DNA of 64,000 nt from Chlorokybus atmophyticus (Eukaryota; Streptophyta; Chlorokybophyceae; Chlorokybales; Chlorokybaceae): assembly GCA_009103225.1 (NCBI GenBank), contig RHPI01002069.1, positions 2,532,206 through 2,596,205 on the forward strand, written 5' to 3'. Of this stretch, positions 11,341 through 22,523 are shown in pieces (position 1 is the stretch's first letter; each line of letters begins with the position of its first letter). The notes under the pieces were generated by a model. That model was not told the origin of the DNA, searched no databases, and worked only from the letters and a program-made list of their open reading frames with translations. A program made the translations under genes and the position numbers.

Positions 11341-12571
11341 GCATGCAATTTCTGGCACAGAACTTGACAGGTCAGTCCATGGTCATGCAAAACAGCTGGC
11401 GGATCCTGCTGCAAGTCATTGAGAAGCACTTCTCCAACGGCTCTACAAGGAATGCCCACTTCCAGAATAGCTCAGCCGACATCCACAAGCAACGAGAGTG
11501 CATTAGAGAAGTCTTCAACAAACACAAGCCCCTGGTTTGAGGGGACTACAAACTTGCATGGGATGAGGGTGAGTGCACATGTTGTCTCATGCACTGCTGC
11601 ATTGCCTGTACACTCTACGGCTGCTGCACATGGTGAAATGCATATTTATGCGCATGGGTGCAGTGTGGATACAGAGGCAGTTTATTAAGAAGGTCGTCAA
11701 CAACTGCAAGCGTGGCAACCGCAATGGCCCCACAGTGGAAGGGCGCAAACAGGCGGCGCGAGACAAGCGAGTTCGCACCGGTGGGTCGGGTGCAAACTCC
11801 ACATCTGCTGACCAGTATAACCACTAGAAGGGTTCAGAGGTTGTGCTGCTTAGCATATGGCTGGATGCATAGCATGCCACTGCACCGCCATCGAGTGTGC
11901 AGCTGCAAGAGGCATCTGCAGCAAGGTACATTGTATGTTGCGGCGCATCATTGTTATAGCATGCCAGATGCTGCAAATTCATATGCATGAACAAGTGCAT
12001 AATGTAATTCAATAGCTGCTTGTGCCAGAAAGTCAGGGTTGACTATAGTTGCAGTGGCAAAGGGGATTGTCAAACACATCACTCCAGGAGCATCCTGGTG
12101 CTCATACGCCATCCAGATCACGTGGTGTGCGCCGTGCGAGTGCCGGAGCGCGACGGCTGTCCGCATTTGCGTACCAGCATACGAGAAGGATGGCTGGCAC
12201 AGAGAGTCTGCGCATCGTCTAAGCGAGCGGGTAAGAGATAAATTTCATGTTTGCGCTTGTGTATGTGTGTAAACTTTGTTGAACAGGGGGGTCGAGAAAT
12301 CGCATGGCCAGCATTTTTGTGCACACAGGATGCTGTATGCCCCTGCCCCGATTGCAGTGAAAGCAGTGATGTCAACTGCGGCATCGCTGATTATTTTCAG
12401 TGGTGCTTCAAAGGTCAAGCCTGTGCCACCCCGCCTCAGGTCCCTTCGCTCGAAGGTAACAAAGAGGTGAGTCATAGTCAATTCATTAGAGTTGTCATTG
12501 CCATAGCTGCTGCAGTCTCACACTGTCGTGGGGTCGCAGAACGCAGACCCCAGCTTGTCTGGAGCTTTTAA
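11341..12571 (+). other. Possible further exons of the SAM-domain gene; otherwise unassigned
   Basis: Three stretches have exon-like boundaries: 11341-11532 (after CAG, reaching HKPLV), 11694-11827 (KKVVNNCKRGNRNGPTVEGR then a TAG) and about 12276-12468 (LRSLRSKVTKR before GTGAGT). A further open stretch at 12039-12240 contains ITPGASWCSYAIQITWCAP. None matches a family I can name, and the frames do not join without assumptions. Confidence 0.25.
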
Positions 12572-12599
12572 AGAGCGGCTCCGCACCACTGCTGTCCAC

Positions 12600-13240
12600 T
12601 GCGATGTAAAGAAAACCACGTGTGGTGGGAACCCAGTGGTGATGACTGTTTCCACCATACATGGCGTCGCGGTTATGCCGCCATGGCGACAGCCGCCATG
12701 ACCACGGCGGGTTTAAATGTCATGCCATACTGGTGGTCGCGATTTCCATCACACATTACGTGATGGTTAGGCCGCCATGGTGCCAACCGTCATGACCACG
12801 ATTGATATGAATGTCATGTCGCACTGGTGTCTATCGTCATAACCATTAATGGTGTGACTGTCATGCCACAGTGGCCATGAATACCCGTTACAGCCATACC
12901 AGTGTGGTCCGCGGACCAGCAGCGAGGTGGTAACACACCATGCATGGCATGAAGATCACAACCCATGGTGGTCTTGACCGTTTGCACCACATTTGGTGTA
13001 ACCTCACCGCCATGACGAGTGCGGACTATTCCGCGCCATACTGGCGGTGAATCTTGGTTATAATCACACCAGTATGGACCGCGAACCAGCAACGAGGTGG
13101 TAACATTGCACCATTAATGGTCGTCGGACGTCGCCACCATACTGTAGGCACTACCCGTCAGTCTCGTCGTGACCCGAGATCTGATGGTCACAACGGTTGT
13201 GACCACCTGTGGTTTGCGCTGACTTTTCCATGTGTACAGC
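12600..13240. repeat. Dyad-rich repeat block (ATGGTGG/CCACCAT family)
   Basis: Dozens of short palindromic combinations of CATGGCGG, ATGGTGGT, ACCACC and ATTAATGG. A longer unit around GACCAGCAGCGAGGTGGTAA recurs after about 172 bases (near 12915 and 13087). This is a fold-back or MITE-like structure without coding capacity. Confidence 0.65.
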
Positions 13241-13462
13241 TCACTCAACTTTTGGCGATGCCAACTTGGAGACGCCACACGATGTCACCAGGAGCATGGC
13301 GTTTTACAGCGTTTTTGATGGCGTCGTGGATCGTTGCAATTGGTCGTTGTTTGAATTCTTTGATATCAACATCAACAGGGATTTCGCGGCACTAACTAAT
13401 CGTAAGAAGTGATTCACGTCTTTGGTACACCAGCAGCAAATAGGGCTTGTAAAATGTTAAAA

Positions 13463-14459
13463 CTAAGAAGGATTGCGTGAGACAAAACTCGACATAATCT
13501 GATGGTTGGCTGTACACATTACCATCAAGAAGCCTAAATTATGTGGAAATAACATGGAAAATAAAGCAGACTCAACATTAAGACCTTCAATGTTGTACGC
13601 ACCACATGTATCCTTGTGTATCAATAGCGGTACACATGGGTCTCGCAGCAACACATGTATAACGCGCAACATGGTGGCCACTGTAACTTCAACTGTGCTG
13701 CAAAAAGGAAATGGCAACAAAGTGGTTATAACGTATGTGTATGCTGATACGCCAGCAATGTTCAAAGGATTGAAATCTTGTGCACGAGACACTATACTAC
13801 GAATAGTACAGTAACCAACAGTACGGATAGCATCGTAACCAAATAATTGTTCTGCCAAGGTCTGATACTTCTGCGTCAGCGTGTTGGGAGAAAAATCTCA
13901 CCAAGAAACTCCAGTAAGAACGTAGCATGCTGGTTCTGATGTGTGAATTTGTCTCAGGTGATGAACGGACCATTTATTGTATTCAATTGCTGCACTTGGT
14001 CAGAAAAAAAATGAAATCATATGGGTTATATAAGTCCTTAAGCACAATAGACGTGTTCACAATAGACAACATGTGCAGTACCATGGGGTGTGCCTCCAGC
14101 AGCTTGCGAGTGTACACTGCGCTGTGCAACGTGATGTAATTGCAGCTCTCCGATCCATGGGAACAACGATCGCATCTGTGGTGATTACTCTCAAACTTAG
14201 AGTAATGTGCACTTAACATATTGGCAAGGTCGTGTGGGGCAACATTGCGTGAAAAATGGCGCATTATTGCCCGGTATGTGGAAGCAGAGGAGTGAAACTG
14301 TACATGTCCGCACAATGAGCAACACTGCATTTGTGTGACAAACTTACGCTGCGCATCTTGCCACGAAAAGAGCATATAATTGCGCTCGTTCCACAGTTCG
14401 CAATGCCAAGACAAATCGCAATGATGCTCGCAACTCAAAGCGCATGACACACCGTTCAC
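13463..14459 (-). other. Two unassigned minus-strand ORFs, one Cys-rich
   Basis: The first ORF (13983-14459) has paired cysteines QCCSLCGHV and, about 40 residues later, HHRCDRCSHGSES, then EAHPMVLHML. That spacing is reminiscent of the zinc ribbon inside ubiquitin-specific proteases, but no catalytic Cys or His box is visible. The second (13463-13858, LFGYDAIRTVGYCTIRSIVS) has no recognised motif. Whether either is real is uncertain. Confidence 0.25.
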
Positions 14460-14479
14460 GACAAGCTACACCTTAAACG

Positions 14480-15197
14480 CCGCCGCCGCCAAAGCCGCCG
14501 TCATTACCAAGAGCCCGTCTCGTCACAATATGGTGCAGTCAGGACAACACAAGGTGTTGATATCGCGACATTGTTCCACATATGCCGGCATATAACTTCA
14601 TATGGTCCATATGGCATGAGCATGTAACACTTATTAAGATAGTACATTCATTTACAACGTCGCTGCACGTTATGTGCAGCGGGTCACAGTGCATAACGCA
14701 AAAACTATAATCACCAAAATAATGCTAACCTTAAACACCTTAACGTTATGATTCAATTAAACAGCAAGTAGTGCCATTGGACCACCGTTCGGTTGTATAA
14801 ATTGTATAGCAAATGGTGTATAGACTTGACAAGGGCCGTTGCCACAAAAAATCTGCCAATTGTTGCAAAGATGCTCAAAAATATCTCAAAGGCATCTCCA
14901 CTGGTAATTTTGAGGCCCCCAACATCCTGCATGTTCACGGCAAACGGACTAAAAATTCAATCCTTTTGCCGTTTTAAGCCACTTTTGCGTTGAATTTTAA
15001 CATGATGGTGTGTGTTTTGTCCGATCCCTACCGATGCGAAATCGTGGCTTTCACCTGCTAATTGATTGAACATTGATCGCCGTTAGCAAGGGCTGTTAGT
15101 GTTGTGAAAATTCAAGCCGCATGCCCTGAATTTACGACATAATTTGCGTCATCTTGATTTATACTGAATGAGTATGTGAATGCCGTTGATTTTCAAC
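14480..15197. other. Non-coding stretch
   Basis: AT-rich DNA up to the left end of the first pogo-like element. No coding frame, repeat or RNA was recognised. Confidence 0.4.
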
Positions 15198-15199
15198 TA

Positions 15200-15222
15200 G
15201 GGTAAGTGTGGCTAACTCCGGA
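15200..15222 (+). repeat. Left terminal inverted repeat of pogo-like element 1
   Basis: 23 bases identical to the reverse complement of 18902-18924; flanked by TA at 15198-15199. Confidence 0.9.
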
Positions 15223-15661
15223 CACTTTTTGCGGCTAAGGATTCTGTAAGCGCTGTGATTAGGGTTGATGTGTGTTTTTATGTGTGTGTTAAATTTAATC
15301 GAGCAGTTGGGCTGACTGCTGACGATGACATGACAGTTTTGGTGCAGTGATGCGTCTGCACTGTGTGGTTATAGACCAGCCTGTGCTGGCTTGAGCTAAA
15401 AACGGCTGTTCCTAACTCTGGACAGCCTGTTTTTGCAGGGTTTTGGTAGGGCCTGTGGGGTTGTTGTCAACAGGGTTGGCGGGAAAGTGCACGGCGTGAG
15501 CGGGAATGCATCTGGAGGCAAGGCAAGGAGGCGTGGCAGTGGTTGTCACAGGTAAGGCATGGGTAGGCATAGTGTGCATGCATGCATGTGTTGTGTGATG
15601 GCAAAGGCACTGCATTACACTGTGCTATGTACAAGGGTGTGTTCTTGAGCTGCATGTTGTC

Positions 15662-18049
15662 CTAGACTGGCTGGCTGTTGAACTGCTGTGCGTTTTGCGT
15701 GCGCCACATGAAGTGTGCGTGTGCGCGCGCAGCCCCCTCTGCCACGGCTTGCTGCCTTGCCTCCGCTGCTGCCTTTGCCTCACGCTCTCGTCTCAAAGCA
15801 TCCTCCTTCGCCTGGCGCTTCTCCTCCGCCGCTGCCGCCTTGGCTGCCTCACGCGCAGCTGCCTTGTGGCGCTTCTGCTGCTCCTTCATGGCCTTGTTGT
15901 AAGTGGCCCCATGCTTCTTATGCGCAGCTCTTGCTGCTCTCTCCATCTTGGTCTCCTCTGCAGCTTTCTTACGCTGCTCTTTTGTATGCAAGTAGCGCAC
16001 CAAGTTGTCGAAAGTGAGGATGCAAGCGCCCTCTAGCCTGTGAAAATCCTCCTCGGGGATCACCTCCTCGGCCTCCTCTGCCCCCTCGTTCTCCTGTGCC
16101 TCCTGGCTCCCCCCATATTCTTTCTGCCAAGCTGACTATCCTGCCTGCAGCAAGGCTGAGGTGAGTGCTTCCCCTTGCAGGGGGGTNAAACGTGGCACAC
16201 AAAGTGTTACAACTCCCTTGCAAGAAGTCAAAGAGTTGGTCAACAATGGTTACAAGTTAAATCTTGTGAACTCATTTGACTAAGGCTTGTGTACAAGTAA
16301 GCAAGTGCTCACTTGTCAAGCAGGCAAGCTTGGGGGGGGTCGGTTGCTGTTTGGTCTTATGTGTCGTCACGTAGTTTGTGGGCAAGCGTGTGCTTGTCTC
16401 CAGGCCACAGCCCTGCATGCATGCATATGTGGTGAGTTGCTATGCATGTTGTGTGCATGTGTGCATGCGTGTGTCATCTCACCACATGCTCTGACGCCGT
16501 TGGTTATGTTGGCGTAACTCATTGCTAACATAAATGGCTTAGCGGCTAGTTTCACAAACTCGTCCTTTGTCATCCTGTCCGGGTTCTCATGAAGCATGTA
16601 CGTGTGGTGGTCTTCACGGTAACGAGCCTTAATTGAGGAAAAGCATGACACGTTTAGCACCTGCAACGTCAGAAATAGGTTAGGTGTGTGCATGTGCTTG
16701 CATGTGTGCTAACGGTTGTCATGCTTACCTGCATGGCGTGTGTCAGGTGCGGGGGCAGGAGGATGATGTGCACTCCATGCTCCCATGCCCTGAGGATCAG
16801 GCTGAGTTGCATTCCGGAGGAGTGGCCGTCTATCACCAGGATGCATGGGTTGCTGGGGCTAGATCCTCCAGGTACAAACTTTAGGAAATGGTCAAACCAC
16901 TCTGAGAATCTTTGGTTGGTCATGTAGGCATTCTCCTGCGTAGATGAGTGCGTGTGTGTGTTGCATGTCTGCTGCATGTGTGCAGTGTTGTGCATGCATG
17001 TGTGTTTACAGTGTGTGTGCATGCATGTGTGTTACCTGCATGGCAACCATGCTGCCCACAGGTGCATCCTTGAGGTAGTCTGCTGTCCCGCGTTGGCCAT
17101 TCAGTATGTACAGGAGGGGCATGCTGACACCTGCTGCTGAGACACACGCCATGATGCTCATATGCTCCCTGTTGCCAACCTTGCGGTGATAAGGGTTTTT
17201 GTACCCTCTGGGTGCAATGACCTTCACAATGCCAGTGTGCATGTGTTGTGTTACGTACTAATAGTGGTACCTAACTTGTCAGGTTCCAGCCCTGTCTCGT
17301 CGGCGTTGTAGACTCTTTACGCAGGGATACCCAGCTCATGCAACAGGGGCAGGTAGAGATCAAAGAACTTGTACGCGTTGATCCTTGTTACTGCTTTGTG
17401 TCTTTTTTTATCTAGCCCCTCCGCAACCCTTCAGCTGAGATCCCACTTCGTGAATAGTCCCTGCACCACATAATAGTAACTTTCCAAACCTCCGCAACCT
17501 CTCTTGGCCACCATTTAGCATATGCAACACCTGCAGTGCGTGCAAGTAAGTTATCTGCTTGCATGCTTGACTATTTGCATGAATGCCTGTTTGCATTGCA
17601 CTCTCACTTACCTGTTGTTGCAGTTGGTGCACGGTGGGAGAGTGGTCTATGTCACACTTTGTATGCACCCATTCATACAGCTGCTGTGGCTCCTTGGTGA
17701 GGATGGAAGCCTTGGCAGGGCTGCGAGGGCGCTCCAGCTTGATTGGGTCGTGCAGATAACCAGATAAGGTGCTGCGAGGAACCCTTATGCTAATGACTGC
17801 CTTGTGCAGCCTCACCACACCAGCCTGAACTCGAGCTATGGCCTATGCAATTCTGGCTATAGCTTCATCATCATAAGCCCATGAGATGTGTATGCCTGAT
17901 GTGGGGGTAGGGGGGACCTGGGCCTCTTCCCCTTCTTCTTCGGTGAGGCAGTAGGTGTGTGCAGACGCCTACGCTGCTTAGGGGTTCTGTCACTAGGTGT
18001 CTGCACAGTAGTAATGCCCGAAGATGAGAAACAACCCTCTGAAGGCATG
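15662..18049 (-). pseudogene. Pogo-like DDE transposase, spliced, with in-frame stops
   Basis: The likely start is the ATG at 18047-18049 (MPSEGCFSSSGITTVQTP), followed by basic nuclear-localisation-like runs (KQRRRLHTP, KKKGKRPR). Next comes a psq-type helix-turn-helix (HKAVISIRVPRSTLSGYL), then NADETG (about 17300, first catalytic Asp), HMSIMACVSAAGVSMPLLYI, VIDGHSSGMQLS (second Asp), ILLPPHLTHAMQ and VLNVSCFSSIKARY, matching the DDE_1 domain. The tail is a long Lys/Glu/Ala coiled coil (QQKRHKAAAREAAKAAAAEE). Donors such as CAACAG/GTAAGT and CATGCAG/GTAAGC separate the exons. The breaks are TAG at 17843, TAA at 17317 (just before RVYNADETG), a TGA near 17440 and a frameshift near 17870. The transposase mobilised this element; this copy looks inactive under the standard code. 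Confidence 0.75.
16188..16332. repeat. 145-bp segment identical to 22379-22523, behind an N in a poly-G run
   Basis: The sequence changes at a single N (16187) in a G run, carries 145 bases identical to 22379-22523, and returns to a G run at 16333. It lies inside the transposase gene of pogo-like element 1, between coding blocks. This looks like a wrong gap fill or a collapsed repeat rather than a natural insertion. Confidence 0.8.
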
Positions 18050-18057
18050 ATGTGCAT

Positions 18058-18118
18058 GCATATGAGTTAACAGTAGCAGTAGCAATAGCAATAGCAGTAG
18101 CAGTAGCAGTAGCAGTAG
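18058..18118 (+). repeat. (AGTAGC/AATAGC)n microsatellite
   Basis: Nine or so hexamer-like AGTAGC and AATAGC units in a row, immediately upstream of the transposase start. Confidence 0.85.
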
Positions 18119-18228
18119 CAGCTTGGAACACATTGTATGCAACACCAACTCACATTGCTGTTGGTCGTTTCGTCACTGCCTTGGCTGCCCCGTGTACGCA
18201 TGCTGACCTCCCCCTCCCCCCCCCCCCC

Positions 18229-18336
18229 NNNNNNNNNNNNNNNNNNNNNNNNNNNNNNNNNNNNNNNNNNNNNNNNNNNNNNNNNNNNNNNNNNNNNNNN
18301 NNNNNNNNNNNNNNNNNNNNNNNNNNNNNNNNNNNN
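18229..18336. other. Assembly gap (N) inside a poly-C run
   Basis: Ns bounded on both sides by C homopolymers; the true length is unknown. Confidence 0.95.
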
Positions 18337-18901
18337 CCCCCCCCCCCCCCCCCCCCCCCCCCCTCGCCCTCGTGCACGCTACCCTCACCCCTCTAACACC
18401 TCAGCACTATGCCAACACAAACACAAACCCAACCAAGCACTAATCACTCATCTACTGCAAGCAAACACACGTTACAACTCAACTCGCACGCCAAGCACAA
18501 CTACACAACAACTCACTATTTATGGGTCGCGTAAGAGACACTTGCATTTTTCGTTGGCCCGAAACCAAGGCAAATGAATAGCAAATTGAACGCGGTTGGG
18601 CGCGTTACAGTCTTCATAATTACGTCCACACACATGCCAAGTTTCATTGCCATCGGGTTAGCTAAACCTTATACCCACGCACTCAAAGTTGTATCAACCA
18701 TGGTCTTGTGGTTAAAACACATCAAACAGTTTGAATCTGGCGCCATATTACTGACTCAAACGCGCTGAAACTGGGCAGGTAGGCTCGCGAGGGCGCTAAA
18801 AACGCCCTCATCAAGGCTCATTCCATTCGGAAGCGAGATGTGGAAGTTATGCCCTAGCAAACATTACCCACCTTACCTTAAGTGTCCGGAATTAGGAATT
18901 C

Positions 18902-18924
18902 TCCGGAGTTAGCCACACTTACCC
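18902..18924 (-). repeat. Right terminal inverted repeat of pogo-like element 1
   Basis: Reverse complement of 15200-15222; flanked by TA at 18925-18926. Confidence 0.9.
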
Positions 18925-19099
18925 TACACTATCAACATTCACGGTAAAAGGCCGTGAATAAGCATGTATGACATGTGTTCTGTTGATTTGTAACGTCGTA
19001 CGGTGCGAATGCCGTTAACTTTCACCTACAGCACCAATAACGGCATAAACCCCGCCATGTATATTCAATGGCGGAGTTAACTGAGTATGCACGAATGCA

Positions 19100-19390
19100 C
19101 CTTACCAAGCCAGCGGCTTGGCCTGGTCTGGCGGCCAGCCTGGTGCAGCCAGGCCGGAACACCAGGCCAAGCTTTTTCGGCCTGGTCATAATTGCAAGGT
19201 GGCGTGAAAGCCCTACGCAAGCGTGGCCTTACCGCCGCTGCGCCGGCAAGGCCACGCAGACTGTCAGGTCTGGCCTGGCCGCCAGATCAGCGGCGCTGGT
19301 CCGGCTGCGTTCGGCCTGGCCTCTTGATGCCTAGCCGGTTGCAACCAGGCCAGTTGCTCCGTCAGCAAAGCAACTGGCCTGGTTGCGAAG
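19100..19390. repeat. GGCCTGG/CCAGGCC-rich palindromic block
   Basis: GGCCTGG or its complement occurs more than ten times. At its right end, 18-bp perfect arms (19341-19358, GCAACCAGGCCAGTTGCT, and 19369-19386) form a hairpin with a 10-base loop. It lies just to the right of pogo-like element 1. No gene is seen. Confidence 0.7.
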
Positions 19391-20440
19391 CGCTGCCGCC
19401 GCCTGTCGGGCGCAGCACGAGGGCTGAGGGGGAGAGCGTGAGAGGGGGAGGGGCCGGGGGAAGCTGCTGCCACCATACCGGGAAGTGGGAGGCGAGCTTG
19501 CTCGCTGGACGGTGGTTTAGAGCTCAGTACTCTCTCTCTCTCTCTCTCTCTGAGCGAGGTTAAAAACTGTCACTCCAACATGCGCAATCTCCCCTTCCTC
19601 CCTCTTCGCCTTCTTAATACCTTCACCTTCCTTCCCTCTTCACCTCCTCCTCCCTCTTCCTGTCCGTCCCTCCCTCCCTTTTGTCCCTCTTCCATGATTG
19701 CGCAAATGTACGCATACATGCGCATAGCGCACGAGTGGATGAGCACTCCAACTATACACACACATCACAACCATGCAGCACACACATCACAACCATGCAC
19801 CATACACATACTTGCGGATGCTGCACTCTTTTGCGGAGAAGCATACATGTGGTAAAGATAGCGTCATTAGCAAGAATGTGCAAACTTGCAGAGTGCCTGA
19901 TTTTCAATCCACAACTAATTGTACACAACAGTCATCTACATTTTACATAGTGCTTACACAGCAGCAGCGCGATGAGGCACACACAAGCATGCACAAATGG
20001 CACGTGCACGGAGTTGCATTACACCACACATCTGTGACACCATTCTTCCAATAACACAATAGAAATTCCGCATGCTAACTATCTACAAACAATCTGCAAG
20101 CACATATGGCAGCAGGAACAGCAACAATGACAACAACAATAGCAATAGCAACACCAACATCAACAGCAACAGCAATAGCTACTGCTACCGCTGTGCATTC
20201 TCCCTGCCCCCCCCACTTGTGTCGTTTTTGTCGTGCGTGCATTTGCCAGCGCGCGTTCGCATCCCATGCCAAGGTGACACTTGCCCGTGCATGTTGTGTT
20301 GTTGGTGTTGTGGCGGCGTCTTATTGCTGCCATGCGAAGGTTGGTTGGTGCGGATGGTGGGGCTGGCGCTACTCAATTATATCTACTTGACAGCTAATTG
20401 CAACCTAGTTAAAACGTTAGATTATTTAGTGTAGTAGTGG
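19391..20440. other. Gene-less stretch with microsatellites
   Basis: Contains a (CT)n run (19530-19552), a CCT-rich tract (19585-19690) and a CAA/CAG-rich tract (20110-20190). No supported gene. Confidence 0.5.
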
Positions 20441-20945
20441 ATACTGCAGTCTAGGTACTCTGCAAGCTGTGTGTTTTATCTATTCAACCTTCAGAACACC
20501 TTAATGTTAAACTAGCCAACTCTTTATAGTATCGGGTCTGTTGTGCATTTGATTAATGCCATTATCAGGCACTCTAAAGCAGTCTGTGTTTCATCTATCA
20601 AACCTATGAAATACCTAAATGTTGAACTAGGTAACTTTGTTTTTGATCTAGTCTACTACTTGTTGTGCATCTAGTCGGTGTCATTACTAGGCACTCAGTG
20701 TAGTTTGGCTTTATCTAGTCCTATACCTAGTTTTCACAATGGGGTAGGTACTGACAAGGTATGGACTAGGGCAGACCCTAGTGCAACAACTGGATATACC
20801 TAGTCTTTACCTGGCCAGCACCTAGACTTGTCTGTCCATAAGCTAGTCTAGCCGACCAGACCCCTACCTAGGTATAGGCTAAGTTACTGTTTAGCGTAGT
20901 TATCCCATTTGAAGTACATGATGTACCCTAGCTCCTCCCCTTCCC
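20440..20945. repeat. CTAG-rich tract
   Basis: About twenty CTAG tetranucleotides in 500 bases, many as CCTAG, ACTAGG or ACCTAGGT palindromes, against a near absence in neighbouring DNA. No coding frame is present. Confidence 0.6.
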
Positions 20946-20987
20946 AGACCTCCATAGTGTGCTCTCGCTGCCAGTGTTCATGTACAC

Positions 20988-21084
20988 GGACGTGACCATC
21001 AGCCGCTCTTCCTTGGCCACATGGGCCTCTGTGAGTGCACACACAGAGGGCCATGTGGCCAAGGAAGAGTTGATGGTCACGTCC
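20988..21084. repeat. Large near-perfect hairpin, ~45-bp arms
   Basis: The left arm 20988-21033 and right arm 21042-21084 are reverse complements apart from a small indel and one mismatch, with a loop of about 8 bases. Because of the symmetry, both strands read almost the same peptide, DVTIxxSSLATWxSV then HVAKEE. Confidence 0.85.
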
Positions 21085-21129
21085 TCGCCCTTAGAAGGCA
21101 TTTGGCTTACCCGCCTTACAGTGTTCAAG

Positions 21130-22378
21130 GATTCATTAGCTTGTCATTCCGTTTTGTGTTGTACAAATTGGCCTTCCCTCTTCCTTTAATTCATATGGCG
21201 TATGCTAGATACGGGTTGCTGATGCTTTCTCTTTGTGTTAGCCTGTATAACCGCACTGCCACGAAACATTCATGCTGAGTTCAATGATGCAAATAATAAA
21301 ACCCAATAACAATATCACTGCAATCTGCCTTATCATTAATGGACTGCATTGATTGCATTACTATGGCAGTAAGCGAACGAAAACATTTTGCTTCTGTCCT
21401 AGCAGAAGGCATCATATAATATACCCACCGCATATGTTACAGTTGTCAATGACACAGCACAGTTCATTCCATACTAGGATCTCGCCGTATTTCAACACCC
21501 GTCGGTAGGTCTGTGCACAACATCATACACCAAGCGGTCGTTGCCAAAGTTTGCTCACATTTTCATGCGTTGCGCACAACACTCACAGTCAAATTGGCAT
21601 ACACGTTACAAGCAGAGTGTGGTGTGGTCACGTGGTGTGCGCTTTCATAGACCATGCATTTGCAAGTCGAATTTTTAAAACAGCTATAGGAACACTCATT
21701 AATTAAATGCGCTTAAAAGGTCACAGCAAACGTCAATTATCGAATTCACCCGTTCACACTTTTGACAAGTGTCTTCAAATATAACTTGTTAAAAGCCAAA
21801 ATGCACTTGGGTTTGTTTATGAGAAAAGCAACAATGATAATAGGTATGTGTATGTGCTCATAGCATAATATGTCAAATTTGCTTAAGCAAGTGCTTACAT
21901 ATCAGCAAGACGTGGTACATTACTTCATGATAAAGTAATAACCCACGCTCATCAAGGTAGCGGTAGGGGCGTTTTTGAAAAGGCCCTCAAGGAGGGCGCT
22001 TCGAAGCAAATGCCGCCGCGTCTCGGTCGCACCTCCGTCGCACCTCCGTCGCAGACGCAGTTGCGTCACGTGGCCGCTATATCTCACGGTCGGGTCAGCC
22101 CCGCGTCAGATTTGACGGTCAGGAAAGCCTTGAAACAGATGTGTGCAACGGTGCCACACATTGTGGACTTGGGCTATTTCAAGAGGAAAGCTTGAAATAC
22201 AATACATGGGTGTGTCTAGGCTAAGCACATCAAGTGTGAGCACATTGGAGGGTTGTAACTCTCACAAGCCATGTGCAATAAAGGTTACACAAAAGAGAAG
22301 CATTGTCAACAAAGCATATTATCATGTGGGGGCATGAGCGGTAGGTTTATCACCACACGCAATTTCCGTGTGTGGACC
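21130..22378. other. Gene-less AT-rich stretch
   Basis: Short ORFs only. A small CCCTC/GAGGG stem occurs near 21985. Nothing else recognised. Confidence 0.4.
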
Positions 22379-22523
22379 AAACGTGGCACACAAAGTGTTA
22401 CAACTCCCTTGCAAGAAGTCAAAGAGTTGGTCAACAATGGTTACAAGTTAAATCTTGTGAACTCATTTGACTAAGGCTTGTGTACAAGTAAGCAAGTGCT
22501 CACTTGTCAAGCAGGCAAGCTTG
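22379..22523. repeat. Second copy of the 145-bp segment seen at 16188
   Basis: Identical over all 145 bases to 16188-16332, but here it continues smoothly into flanking sequence on both sides, so this is the likelier native location. Confidence 0.85.

Larger units (their letters stand above)
15200..18924. mobile_element. Pogo-like (Tc1/mariner superfamily) DNA transposon, copy 1
   Basis: Both ends carry the terminal inverted repeat GGGTAAGTGTGGCTAACTCC (the match extends 3 more bases), at 15200-15222 and in inverse orientation at 18902-18924. A TA lies immediately outside each end (15198-15199 and 18925-18926), the target duplication expected for this superfamily. A subterminal TCCGGACACTT is also present near both ends. 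Inside lies one spliced DDE transposase gene on the minus strand. The element is about 3.7 kb, including an N gap (18229-18336) and a doubtful join at 16187. Confidence 0.88.

Noticed and set aside
13983-14459. Ubiquitin-specific protease domain
   Set aside because: Only two CxxC pairs fit; no Cys box or His box was found, so the family name was not assigned.
18137-18577. Apparent proline-rich ORF
   Set aside because: Runs through an N gap bounded by C homopolymers; not supportable.
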